From Bacillota bacterium (GTDB lineage: Bacteria; Bacillota_I; Bacilli_A; RFN20; CAG-826), in contig JAEWLX010000057.1 of assembly GCA_023457325.1 (NCBI GenBank), forward strand, positions 1-6,855: a DNA stretch of 6,855 nt, given 5' to 3'. A program made the position numbers and the translations under genes. Shown here one piece after another: positions 1-6,333 of the stretch. Below the pieces are notes generated by a model that was not told the origin of the DNA, made no database searches, and saw only the letters and a list, made by a program, of their open reading frames with translations. The stretch's first letter is position 1, and every line of letters starts with the position of its first letter.

Positions 1-248
1 ACATCACCTTTTTAAAAAAACTACCAGGCATCGGAGCAAAAGCTGCCAGCCAAATTATTCTTGATTTAAAAGGACAATTAACTGGTACTCCTGCTGGAAA
101 TCCTAACCAATATGACGAAGTTCGCGACGCGTTAAAAGGCCTTGGCTATAAAGTGAAAGAAATCGAAAACGTTCTTGCGACCATCAATGAAAAAGATGCG
201 ACTAACGAAGATATTCTTCGTTTAGCCCTTAAGAAACTTAAAAAATAA
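1..248 (+). CDS. ruvA: RuvA, Holliday junction branch migration subunit, C-terminal part (5' end outside window)
   Basis: RuvA binds the four-way Holliday junction as a tetramer and loads RuvB rings for branch migration in the cytoplasm. The first whole codon is at base 3, and 81 residues are visible before the TAA at 246-248. The sequence KLPGIGAKAASQIILDLKG is the second helix-hairpin-helix of RuvA domain II (LPGIG followed by a conserved ILDLKGKL-like helix). A short flexible linker with Gly, Pro, Asn and Thr (TGTPAGNPNQ) follows. The last ~45 residues (DALKGLGYKVKEIENVL...) form the three-helix domain III that contacts RuvB. The C-terminus has the usual Lys-rich end and appears full length. 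The stop overlaps the ruvB start by one base (TAATG), the classic ruvAB arrangement, implying co-transcription and translational coupling. The identification is secure; only the missing 5' end limits it. Confidence 0.95.
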   Translation, partial: ITFLKKLPGIGAKAASQIILDLKGQLTGTPAGNPNQYDEVRDALKGLGYKVKEIENVLATINEKDATNEDILRLALKKLKK

Positions 249-1255
249 TGACAGATAGAATCCTCGATGCCAAAAAGAATCTAAAAGAAGAAGAGGTCGA
301 GATTTCTCTTCGCCCTAAATATTTAAAAGAATATGTTGGGCAAGAAGAATTAAAGCAGAATCTTCGCGTTTTTATGGGCGCTGCTAAACATCGCGACGAA
401 ACACTCGATCACGTTTTGCTTTATGGGCCGCCCGGTCTTGGCAAAACGACTCTCGCCTATGTTATTGCAAACGAGATGGAAGGTAACATTCGCGTCATTA
501 ACGGTCCTTCAATTGAGCGTTCAGGTGATTTGGCCTCGATCTTGGCCGACATCAAAGCCGGCGATATTCTCTTTATTGACGAAATTCATCGCTTGCCGCG
601 AGTTGTTGAAGAAGTGTTATATGGGGCAATGGAAGATTTTAAACTCTCGATTCTCATTCCTCGTGAGCAAGGCTCAAATACGTTAAATTTGACGTTAGAA
701 CCCTTCACTTTGATTGGCGCGACAACTAGGGCTGGTGACTTGAGTTCACCGCTCAGAAGTCGTTTTGGTATCGTTGAAAAAATCAATTTTTATAGTGAAA
801 AAGAAATTGAAGGAATCGTTAGAAGAACATCGAGCGTCTTAAGGACGGGTATTGATGAAGACGCCGTAAAATTAATCGCCAAAAGAAGTAGGGGTACTCC
901 GCGAATTGCGAATCGTTTGTTTAGAAGAGTTCGCGATTTCGCAAATTACGAAGGCAAAAACGCAATTGCCGTCAGTGATGCTCGCAAGGCTCTTGATGCG
1001 TTGAAGGTTGATTGCCTTGGACTAGATGATGTCGATATCCGTTATCTTAACGCAATTATCGATCGTTTTCATGGCGGTCCAGTCGGTTTAGAGGCCGTTG
1101 CCTCTGCCATCGGTGAAGAAATTATGAATCTTGAAGATGTTTATGAACCCTACCTTTTGCAAATTGGAATGATTAATCGTACACCTCGCGGAAGAGTGGC
1201 CACCGAAAAGGCTTATGAACACCTCCGCAAAAATCATCAAAAGTCACTTTTTTAA
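248..1255 (+). CDS. ruvB: RuvB, Holliday junction branch migration AAA+ ATPase
   Basis: RuvB is the hexameric AAA+ motor that pumps DNA through the RuvA-bound Holliday junction. The 335-residue length is normal for the family. Visible elements: N-terminal SLRPKYLKEYVGQEELKQNL (about 20-39); Walker A GPPGLGKTT (60-68); Walker B ILFIDEIH (107-114); sensor I GATTRAG (157-163); PLRSRFGIVE (168-177), which carries the arginine-finger region; sensor II RGTPRIANRLFRR (215-227); and the C-terminal winged-helix domain from about 260, with GGPVGLEA and the diagnostic RTPRGRVAT (311-319). All catalytic motifs are intact. The ATG at 248 overlaps the ruvA stop. No convincing Shine-Dalgarno precedes it, so translation probably depends on coupling to ruvA. 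A terminator lies about 30 bases after the stop. In B. subtilis queA and tgt follow ruvB; here they are absent and secDF is next. Confidence 0.99.
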   Translation: MTDRILDAKKNLKEEEVEISLRPKYLKEYVGQEELKQNLRVFMGAAKHRDETLDHVLLYGPPGLGKTTLAYVIANEMEGNIRVINGPSIERSGDLASILADIKAGDILFIDEIHRLPRVVEEVLYGAMEDFKLSILIPREQGSNTLNLTLEPFTLIGATTRAGDLSSPLRSRFGIVEKINFYSEKEIEGIVRRTSSVLRTGIDEDAVKLIAKRSRGTPRIANRLFRRVRDFANYEGKNAIAVSDARKALDALKVDCLGLDDVDIRYLNAIIDRFHGGPVGLEAVASAIGEEIMNLEDVYEPYLLQIGMINRTPRGRVATEKAYEHLRKNHQKSLF

Positions 1256-1287
1256 CTCGATATCCGTAATTGCTTAATCGATTATTT

Positions 1288-1312
1288 AACGCGTTACAAC
1301 GCGTTTTTTATT
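1288..1312 (+). terminator. Rho-independent terminator after ruvB
   Basis: The stem AACGCGTT (1288-1295) pairs with AACGCGTT (1298-1305); sterically it is a 6-7 bp stem with a 4-6 nt loop. It is followed at once by TTTTTTATT. The sequence sits 33 bases after the ruvB stop and ahead of a separate promoter for secDF, so it probably ends the ruvAB transcript. Confidence 0.85.
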
Positions 1313-1335
1313 CAAATAACTCGTAAAATTCCTCG

Positions 1336-1369
1336 TTGCATTACTTTTATAAAAGTAGTATGTTATATA
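1336..1369 (+). promoter_or_regulatory. Candidate sigma-A-type promoter for secDF
   Basis: TTGCAT (1336-1341) resembles a -35 box and, after a 17-base spacer, TATGTT (1359-1364) could be the -10. An alternative is the extended -10 TGTTATATA (1361-1369), which would need little from a -35. Either choice gives a transcript with a leader of roughly 70 bases before the secDF ATG. The position between the ruvB terminator and secDF supports a real promoter. The exact boxes are ambiguous and rest on consensus matching by eye. Confidence 0.5.
1342..1357. promoter_or_regulatory. 16-bp perfect palindrome inside the secDF promoter spacer (possible operator)
   Basis: TACTTTTATAAAAGTA is identical to its own reverse complement, with its centre between 1349 and 1350. 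It fills almost exactly the spacer between the proposed -35 (ends 1341) and -10 (starts 1359). A dimeric repressor bound there would block RNA polymerase. No T-tract follows it, so it does not look like a terminator. AT-rich DNA makes short palindromes commoner, so an operator role is inference; no regulator is encoded in the window. Confidence 0.35.
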
Positions 1370-1372
1370 AGC

Positions 1373-1408
1373 AAGCGTAAATTAATCTTTAATTTAAATT
1401 TCTCGCTT
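1373..1408 (+). promoter_or_regulatory. AU-rich stem-loop in the secDF 5' leader
   Basis: The inner stem AAATTAA (1379-1385) pairs with TTAATTT (1389-1395) around the 3-base loop TCT. An outer AAGCG (1373-1377) can pair with CGCTT (1404-1408), leaving an asymmetric internal loop. The structure lies upstream of the Shine-Dalgarno and does not mask it. It resembles no riboswitch family that I recognise. It may stabilise the mRNA or may be incidental AT-rich folding. Confidence 0.25.
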
Positions 1409-1435
1409 CGGAAAAGTGATATCTCTCACATTATC

Positions 1436-1440
1436 GGAGG
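1436..1440 (+). promoter_or_regulatory. Strong Shine-Dalgarno of secDF
   Basis: GGAGG ends six bases before the ATG at 1447 and fixes that start codon. It is the only clear Shine-Dalgarno before any start in the window; ruvB, recJ and the lipoprotein gene lack one. Confidence 0.9.
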
Positions 1441-1446
1441 ACCACC

Positions 1447-4071
1447 ATGCGTCGACTAATTGCTTACATAACACTCGCTATTTCCACTCTTATCGCCATC
1501 GGCGTTGGCATTAACCCAATCTTATCACAAGGCGTCAACAATCTTGACTATCGCGATGGTCGTCAATTCGTCTATCAACTTTTTGATCGCGATGATGCTG
1601 AACTCGATATCGAAGAAGAAGATGCCGCCAAGCAAGTCGCTGGTGTCATGGACGAAAGACTGAAGACATGGGGCGTTTCCAATTATCGTGTTGAAGTTGA
1701 TGGAAATGATATTATTCGTGTTTCCTTAACAGCCAAAAACGATACCGAATATGACTATTTAGAAAGATATCTTGGCTTCAGCGGTCAAAATTTTTCCATT
1801 TCAACTAAAGACGAATCAGTCCGCTTAACCCATGATGAAGTCTTTGCTAATAGCGAAGCCCGCATTGTTTACGAAGGTTATGCACCTTTAGTCATCATTC
1901 CTTTAAGCGATACATCTGCCTTCAAGGCCTTAGTTGATGCCGCCAATGCAGCGGTTGGGACTGACCCAGATGTTATTGACGACCCCGATCCTGATCTCCG
2001 TATTTCAAGAAAAGCAGAAGGCGACGAAGAAGCTTCTTCGGAACCAAATATCTTCTTATGGGCTAATTGGCTCGAAGGCGAAGACTACGAAAAAGCCCAA
2101 AGCGATAACAAGATAGCTGATAAAATTATTGCTCAATTCCTCTCTTCAAACATCTATTACGAAAATAGCGATGTTGAAGAAACGGAAATCAAATATCTAA
2201 GTGGTTTTGCGGATTCAGAAGGAAACTATGATACTTCCAAAATTCGTCAGGCCAATAATTTAGCCATTTATGTCAAAAATATTTTTAATGCCGAAGCCTA
2301 TGATTACGAAGTAACAAATATATTTTCGACACCAATTGTTGCTAACGTCGAAAGCATTTTGACGTATGGCATGTCCGTTGGCTTATCGATTAGCAAAACA
2401 TTAATCGCGACAATCGTTGTTTCGGCCGTCATTTCCCTCGTCCTAGCCTTCTTCTTTAGACTTGGTTCGATTTCTGTTATTACATCGACGGCTATCTCCT
2501 TCTTTGCGACGCTGGCCATTTTCGTTGCTTTTAAAGCTGAATTCAATGTCGCTGGTTTATTAGCGTTAATTTTTGTGGCGGCCGCCTCTTTACTTGCCGG
2601 CATCCTTCATTTAACCAAATTTAAAGAAGAAATCTATCGTGGACGCAATTTTAAGAAAGCAAATACTGAAGCCGCCAAAGCTATGACTGTTCCAGCAATT
2701 GATATTGCTGTTATTATGATTTTTGTTGGCGTCTTAAGTTATGTTATCGGTGGGGCTTTAGTCGCTTCTTTCGGAACGATGCTTGTCATCGGTGGGGTTG
2801 TTAGCTTAGTTGTTAATCTCGTTGTTTTACGACTAATGATGTGGCTTGTGACAAACACCACTTCGCTTCAGGGCGTCAATAAAGCCTTTAATATCGAAGA
2901 TAAAAATGTTCCTAATCTTCTTAAAGAAGAAAAGCAAACATATTTCGGTCCATATCAAGATCGCGACTTTACAAAAAGAGCCAAACCAGTGGCAATCGGT
3001 GTCGGCGTTTTCTCGGCTGTGTCACTAATTATGATGATTGTGTTTGGTGTCTTAAACGGTTCAATTTACAACACAAGCGCTACTTATCAAGAAACATTAA
3101 AAGCTTATATTACCGTCGTCAGCGATTCTCCGGTTATCGATAGCGTTTCTTATGTCGAAAACGACATTCTCGCCAATGTCTATGTTGGTGATGAAGTTGT
3201 GTCGTTTGCGACTATCGATCATGAACAACGCGAGGATTATGATGCTGAAACCGATATAACGACCAAATATAACTATTATATAGTTAATTTTGATCAACTC
3301 TATACTGGTGAAGAAGAGGCTTACTATTTAGATGGCGGCATTAAACTATACACCGGTACTCTTGAAGAAGTTCTTGATTCCTTCGTCGATACAATCGAGG
3401 GTGGTGAAGGTCAAGTTCGCCTTAAACTTTCAGAAAATATCATCACGCAGCCTTCGACGACTTATATTGCTCTTGGTGCCCTAGCTGGTGTGGGGCTAGC
3501 AGCTTTCTATCTTGCCTTCCGCTATCGCGTTTCGCGAGCTCTGGCCGCCTTTAGTGTCAGTGCTGTTGCTTCATTTGCAACTTTGGGTTTCTTTGTTGTT
3601 ACGCGAATTGCCACGACGCCAGTCGTCGCCCTTGTTGTCCCAACAATCGCCCTCTTAACCTTGCTGACATCGCTATATTTCTTTATCCGTGAAAAAGACT
3701 TGCTTAAAGAGGATCGCTCAAAAGAAAAGACGGCTGAAATTCGTAAGCAAATCATGATTAGGGCCACCTCTTTGGCGGCAGGACCACTCTTTATTTTTGG
3801 AATTATCATGTCATATTTTGCCATCAACTATTTCGGCTTTGGTCCAGCGTCTTTCGCTGCCTTATTTGGGGGAATGCTCCTAGGTGTGGCGCTAAGTGTT
3901 GTCCTAGTCGTAACCTTATTAGGGCCGGCCTCTCTTTTCTTTGAATCACTAATCGCTAAACTGGTGGCTAGAATTCGCTTACCGCGAATCGGCCGTAGCA
4001 AGAAAAAGGTCGTAGCTAAGTCAACATCAAGCGAACCCGAAGAAACGATTTTCATCGGCATCAACGACTAA
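1447..4071 (+). CDS. secDF: Fused protein-export protein SecDF, divergent, lacking the usual intramembrane acidic residues
   Basis: SecDF is the accessory subunit of the SecYEG translocase. In characterised homologues it uses the proton gradient to pull exported proteins across the membrane. This 874-residue protein shows twelve likely membrane helices: about 5-27, 314-338, 341-363, 366-389, 414-434, 438-467 (SecD half); 512-536, 672-692, 695-718, 722-746, 770-794, 798-832 (SecF half). Large outside domains sit at about 28-310 (P1) and 537-670 (P4). SecD hallmarks include NLDYRDG (32-38, the LDLRGG motif), VMDERLKTWGVSNYRVEVDG (67-86), FKEEIYRGR after TM4 (392-400) and D419 in TM5. FIRE after TM10 (746-749) matches SecF RIRE. 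The canonical TM4 Asp aligns with L383, the SecF TM9 His-Asp with V707-A708 and the TM10 Asn-Asp with T738-L739. P1 has an acidic, low-complexity stretch at 171-200. The tail is basic, then ends EETIFIGIND. The start is set by GGAGG. The family assignment is firm; retained proton-driven activity is doubtful. Confidence 0.92.
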   Translation: MRRLIAYITLAISTLIAIGVGINPILSQGVNNLDYRDGRQFVYQLFDRDDAELDIEEEDAAKQVAGVMDERLKTWGVSNYRVEVDGNDIIRVSLTAKNDTEYDYLERYLGFSGQNFSISTKDESVRLTHDEVFANSEARIVYEGYAPLVIIPLSDTSAFKALVDAANAAVGTDPDVIDDPDPDLRISRKAEGDEEASSEPNIFLWANWLEGEDYEKAQSDNKIADKIIAQFLSSNIYYENSDVEETEIKYLSGFADSEGNYDTSKIRQANNLAIYVKNIFNAEAYDYEVTNIFSTPIVANVESILTYGMSVGLSISKTLIATIVVSAVISLVLAFFFRLGSISVITSTAISFFATLAIFVAFKAEFNVAGLLALIFVAAASLLAGILHLTKFKEEIYRGRNFKKANTEAAKAMTVPAIDIAVIMIFVGVLSYVIGGALVASFGTMLVIGGVVSLVVNLVVLRLMMWLVTNTTSLQGVNKAFNIEDKNVPNLLKEEKQTYFGPYQDRDFTKRAKPVAIGVGVFSAVSLIMMIVFGVLNGSIYNTSATYQETLKAYITVVSDSPVIDSVSYVENDILANVYVGDEVVSFATIDHEQREDYDAETDITTKYNYYIVNFDQLYTGEEEAYYLDGGIKLYTGTLEEVLDSFVDTIEGGEGQVRLKLSENIITQPSTTYIALGALAGVGLAAFYLAFRYRVSRALAAFSVSAVASFATLGFFVVTRIATTPVVALVVPTIALLTLLTSLYFFIREKDLLKEDRSKEKTAEIRKQIMIRATSLAAGPLFIFGIIMSYFAINYFGFGPASFAALFGGMLLGVALSVVLVVTLLGPASLFFESLIAKLVARIRLPRIGRSKKKVVAKSTSSEPEETIFIGIND

Positions 4072-4081
4072 TTAACAAAAT

Positions 4082-4103
4082 GGCTACTTTATGTAGCCTT
4101 TTT
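4082..4103 (+). terminator. Stem-loop with T-tract between secDF and recJ (terminator or attenuator)
   Basis: GGCTAC (4082-4087), loop TTTAT, GTAGCC (4093-4098), then TTTTT (4099-4103) form a textbook intrinsic terminator with an A-rich 5' side (AAAA at 4077-4080). It begins 11 bases after the secDF stop. Its T-tract ends five bases before the recJ ATG, so it occupies the place where a recJ ribosome binding site should be. It could terminate partially, leaving reduced recJ expression. Confidence 0.75.
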
Positions 4104-4108
4104 AATAT

Positions 4109-5671
4109 ATGGATTTTTTTAGAAAACTTCTCGATTATTATCATCTTTCAAATGAAGACTACGAGGCAATGACTCGACCTTTATCTTTTGATGATATTCG
4201 CTACGACAAGATTGTTACAAATCTTGAGCCATTAATAACACGTATTAGGAAAGCAATTGATAATAAAGAGAAAATTATTGTCTATGGCGATTATGATTGT
4301 GATGGAATCATGTCGGTTTCAATTATTGTCAAACTATTTGAAATACTTGACTATTCGATAGGCTATTATGTTCCCAGCCGTTATCTTGATGGCTACGGTC
4401 TAAATGTAAAGAAGGTTGAAGAAATTGCCGCGAAGGGATACACGCTTATTATTACCGTTGATAACGGCATCAGCGCTTTTGACGCTATTGATTTAGCTAA
4501 AGAAAAAGGTATCGATACCCTTGTCATCGACCATCATGAAGTTCAAGATAAACTACCTAATGCTTTTGGCATTCTTCATCCGATAGTCTCTAACCTCGGT
4601 GACATTCCCGCGAGTGGTGGATTCATGTCATTCGTGCTTTCAATGGCTTTACTTAACGTAGTTAATCCGTATCTTCTTTCCTTAGCGGCGATCTCGACAA
4701 TTTCTGATATGATGCCTCTTCTTGGATATAACCGCGATATCGTAATTATGGCTTTAAAGGCGATGAACGAACATAACTTTCCTGCTCTTAACAAACTGAC
4801 TGAGGGCAAGAAAATCGATGAGAAAATAATCGCGATGGAAATTGCTCCGAAAATTAATGCGGTGGGAAGAATGGATGAGACAACCAATATTAATCGCCTA
4901 ATAAAGTTTTTTGTCAGTGCAAATTATGAAGATATCGAAGCTTATGGTGAATTTATTAAAACGATTAATGATTCACGAAAAGAGATGACAAAGGATGTAG
5001 TTAGTTCGCTTGATGAAATTGGCGATGAGCCAGGTATTGTCTTAAATCTTAATATTAAAGAAGGTTTAATCGGTTTGATTGCTAATCGGCTCGTTAACGA
5101 GTATCAAGTTCCGACAATCGTCTTTACAGAAGATAGCACGGACAAAAACCTTTTAAAGGGCAGCATGCGTTCAAAAGAAGGTTTCAATATTACCAAAGCG
5201 TTTGGTAGTTTAGAAAAATATTTGCTCACTCATGGCGGACATGCCTTTGCCGGCGGACTTGCCATTCGAAAAGATGATTTTGAAGCCTTCAAGAGCGATT
5301 TTCTTGCTCTGGCGATGAAATATCGTTTTGTTGAACAAGATACTGATGCGCTAGCTATTTCTTTAAATGATATCAATATGCATAATTACGAGATTCTTCG
5401 TTCTTTTTCTCCATTTGGAGAAGGATTCAAAGAACCCGATTTTCTAATCAAGGGTATAAAGACCGCAAACCTCACCTATATTTCTAACGATAAGCACCTT
5501 TCGACAGTTATCGGCATGAATACCAAAATACTTGGCTTTAATATGTCGCGACAGGAACTTAGTAAATTTCCGTACGTGATTTTATATGGCAATATGCGCC
5601 TCAGCGATTATAAAGGGCGTTACACCCTTGAATATCGCGTTTCTTCATATCGTATAGATAACTTGCTATGA
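4109..5671 (+). CDS. recJ: RecJ, single-stranded-DNA-specific 5'-3' exonuclease (DHH family)
   Basis: RecJ degrades single-stranded DNA 5' to 3' in recombination and mismatch/base-excision repair. The DHH phosphoesterase motifs are complete: YGDYDCDG (59-66), VDNG (117-120), DHH (141-143) and ISDMMPL (198-204, with D200). The RecJ-specific APKINAVGRMD is at 246-256. The DHHA1 domain follows, with GSMRS (351-355) and GGHAFAGG (376-383). A C-terminal OB fold (about 415-515) includes PFGEGFKEPDFL (435-446) and KHL. These features, especially the OB fold, separate it from the shorter NrnA-type nucleases. At 520 residues it is somewhat short beside E. coli RecJ (about 577) and lacks the C-terminal extension of B. 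subtilis RecJ. The ATG at 4109 has no Shine-Dalgarno, but the N-terminus (LLDYYHLSNEDYEAM) resembles other RecJ starts; an alternative ATG gives M21. It stops at TGA. Confidence 0.94.
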   Translation: MDFFRKLLDYYHLSNEDYEAMTRPLSFDDIRYDKIVTNLEPLITRIRKAIDNKEKIIVYGDYDCDGIMSVSIIVKLFEILDYSIGYYVPSRYLDGYGLNVKKVEEIAAKGYTLIITVDNGISAFDAIDLAKEKGIDTLVIDHHEVQDKLPNAFGILHPIVSNLGDIPASGGFMSFVLSMALLNVVNPYLLSLAAISTISDMMPLLGYNRDIVIMALKAMNEHNFPALNKLTEGKKIDEKIIAMEIAPKINAVGRMDETTNINRLIKFFVSANYEDIEAYGEFIKTINDSRKEMTKDVVSSLDEIGDEPGIVLNLNIKEGLIGLIANRLVNEYQVPTIVFTEDSTDKNLLKGSMRSKEGFNITKAFGSLEKYLLTHGGHAFAGGLAIRKDDFEAFKSDFLALAMKYRFVEQDTDALAISLNDINMHNYEILRSFSPFGEGFKEPDFLIKGIKTANLTYISNDKHLSTVIGMNTKILGFNMSRQELSKFPYVILYGNMRLSDYKGRYTLEYRVSSYRIDNLL

Positions 5672-5678
5672 TTAGATT

Positions 5679-6263
5679 ATGAAGAATAAGTTTTACTTAG
5701 TATTACCAGCTTTCTTTGTTCTTTCTTCGTGTGTAATAAGTAATCCGCATTATCCTCAAGATGAACTTGATTTAGATAAGTATCAAGAACCAGTTGTCTT
5801 GGATTGGACAAACGATGATCTTGAATCCGAAGAAGTTCTTTTTGATGATAACGAAGTGCTTAGAACATTTTTAAATAATCCGCGCGCACCTATTAAAGAA
5901 GTAACGATATTCGAAAACGTTTATCGCGGAGATAGAGCCTTGCGACTAGGCGATAATTCCGCTCCCAACGAAGGCGAACTAACCTTTACGCTTAGGAATA
6001 TTTTTTTAACCGATGCTTTGTCGATTGCTGTCTATCCATATTATTATCAAATATTTGATTATTACACTGGACAAAACAAATACATTCATGATTCTTTTTC
6101 GATATCGATTAATGATCGCGAATACATCAAAATAAACGCAAATGATGAAATGACACCGATAGACTTAACCTTCGCTTTTTCTACTTCACTTGATGAAATA
6201 TCGATTAAGACTAAAGGCGGGAGAGCCTTTCTTTTCTCGCTATCTTTATATCAATCAATATAA
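5679..6263 (+). CDS. Predicted lipoprotein of unknown function
   Basis: I do not recognise this 194-residue protein. Residues 1-18 look like a lipoprotein signal peptide: MKNK, a hydrophobic core, then a lipobox LSSC (15-18) with Cys18 as the likely lipidated residue. This predicts anchoring to the outer face of the membrane. Residues 20-65 are acidic and probably extended. From about 70 to 192 the pattern is alternating beta strands (ENVYRGDRALRLGDN, GELTFTLRNIFLTDALSIAV, FSISINDREYIKIN, LDEISIKTKGGRAFLFSLSLY), suggesting a beta-sandwich or jelly-roll fold like carbohydrate-binding or adhesion modules. That fold is inference. It starts 7 bases after recJ and has no Shine-Dalgarno, so it is probably co-expressed. 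A weak promoter-like pair, TTGAAT (5628-5633) and TATAGA (5653-5658) with a long 19-base spacer, lies in the end of recJ. A terminator follows at 6289. Confidence 0.75.
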   Translation: MKNKFYLVLPAFFVLSSCVISNPHYPQDELDLDKYQEPVVLDWTNDDLESEEVLFDDNEVLRTFLNNPRAPIKEVTIFENVYRGDRALRLGDNSAPNEGELTFTLRNIFLTDALSIAVYPYYYQIFDYYTGQNKYIHDSFSISINDREYIKINANDEMTPIDLTFAFSTSLDEISIKTKGGRAFLFSLSLYQSI

Positions 6264-6288
6264 AAATCCCTAGTTAAATAAGCATATG

Positions 6289-6318
6289 AAAAAGCGGCCC
6301 GTGAGCCGCTTTCGTTTT
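6289..6318. terminator. Bidirectional rho-independent terminator between convergent genes
   Basis: AAAGCGGC (6291-6298) pairs perfectly with GCCGCTTT (6305-6312) around the 6-base loop CCGTGA. On the plus strand CGTTTTG follows. On the minus strand the GC stem runs straight into TTTTT (complement of 6289-6293), which is the stronger U-tract. It lies 26 bases after the lipoprotein stop and 21 bases beyond the minus-strand gene's stop, so it serves both. Confidence 0.9.
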
Positions 6319-6333
6319 GTGAATGATTAGTGT

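Noticed and set aside
1275..1284. Palindrome TAATCGATTA between ruvB and its terminator
   Set aside because: A ten-base palindrome is expected by chance in AT-rich DNA of this length, and it is not placed at a promoter.
1360..1380. Six-codon ORF (ATG TTA TAT AAG CAA GCG TAA) upstream of secDF, as a possible SecM/VemP-like leader peptide
   Set aside because: It starts within the proposed -10 region, has no ribosome binding site, and is far too short and polar to be a secretion-arrest peptide.
1416..1429. Small hairpin GTGA/TCAC just upstream of the secDF Shine-Dalgarno
   Set aside because: A four-pair stem is too weak to call, and it neither overlaps the Shine-Dalgarno nor shows a competing partner.
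2304..2603. Open frame on the minus strand inside secDF (also 3097-3297, 3522-3827 and 3828-4064)
   Set aside because: These are antisense shadows of a well-supported gene; the translations are low-complexity with no recognisable motif and no ribosome binding sites.
3482..3503. Inverted repeat CTAGC...GCTAG within secDF
   Set aside because: It is a five-base arm inside coding sequence for a membrane helix; it is explained by codon content and has no regulatory context.
4576..4887. Minus-strand open frame inside recJ
   Set aside because: It is opposite conserved RecJ coding sequence, with no start signal or homology; treated as a shadow.
5669..5690. Possible TGA=Trp recoding that would extend RecJ by six residues (to TAA)
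   Set aside because: All Trp codons seen are TGG and no long ORF has an internal TGA, so the standard code applies and TGA is a true stop.
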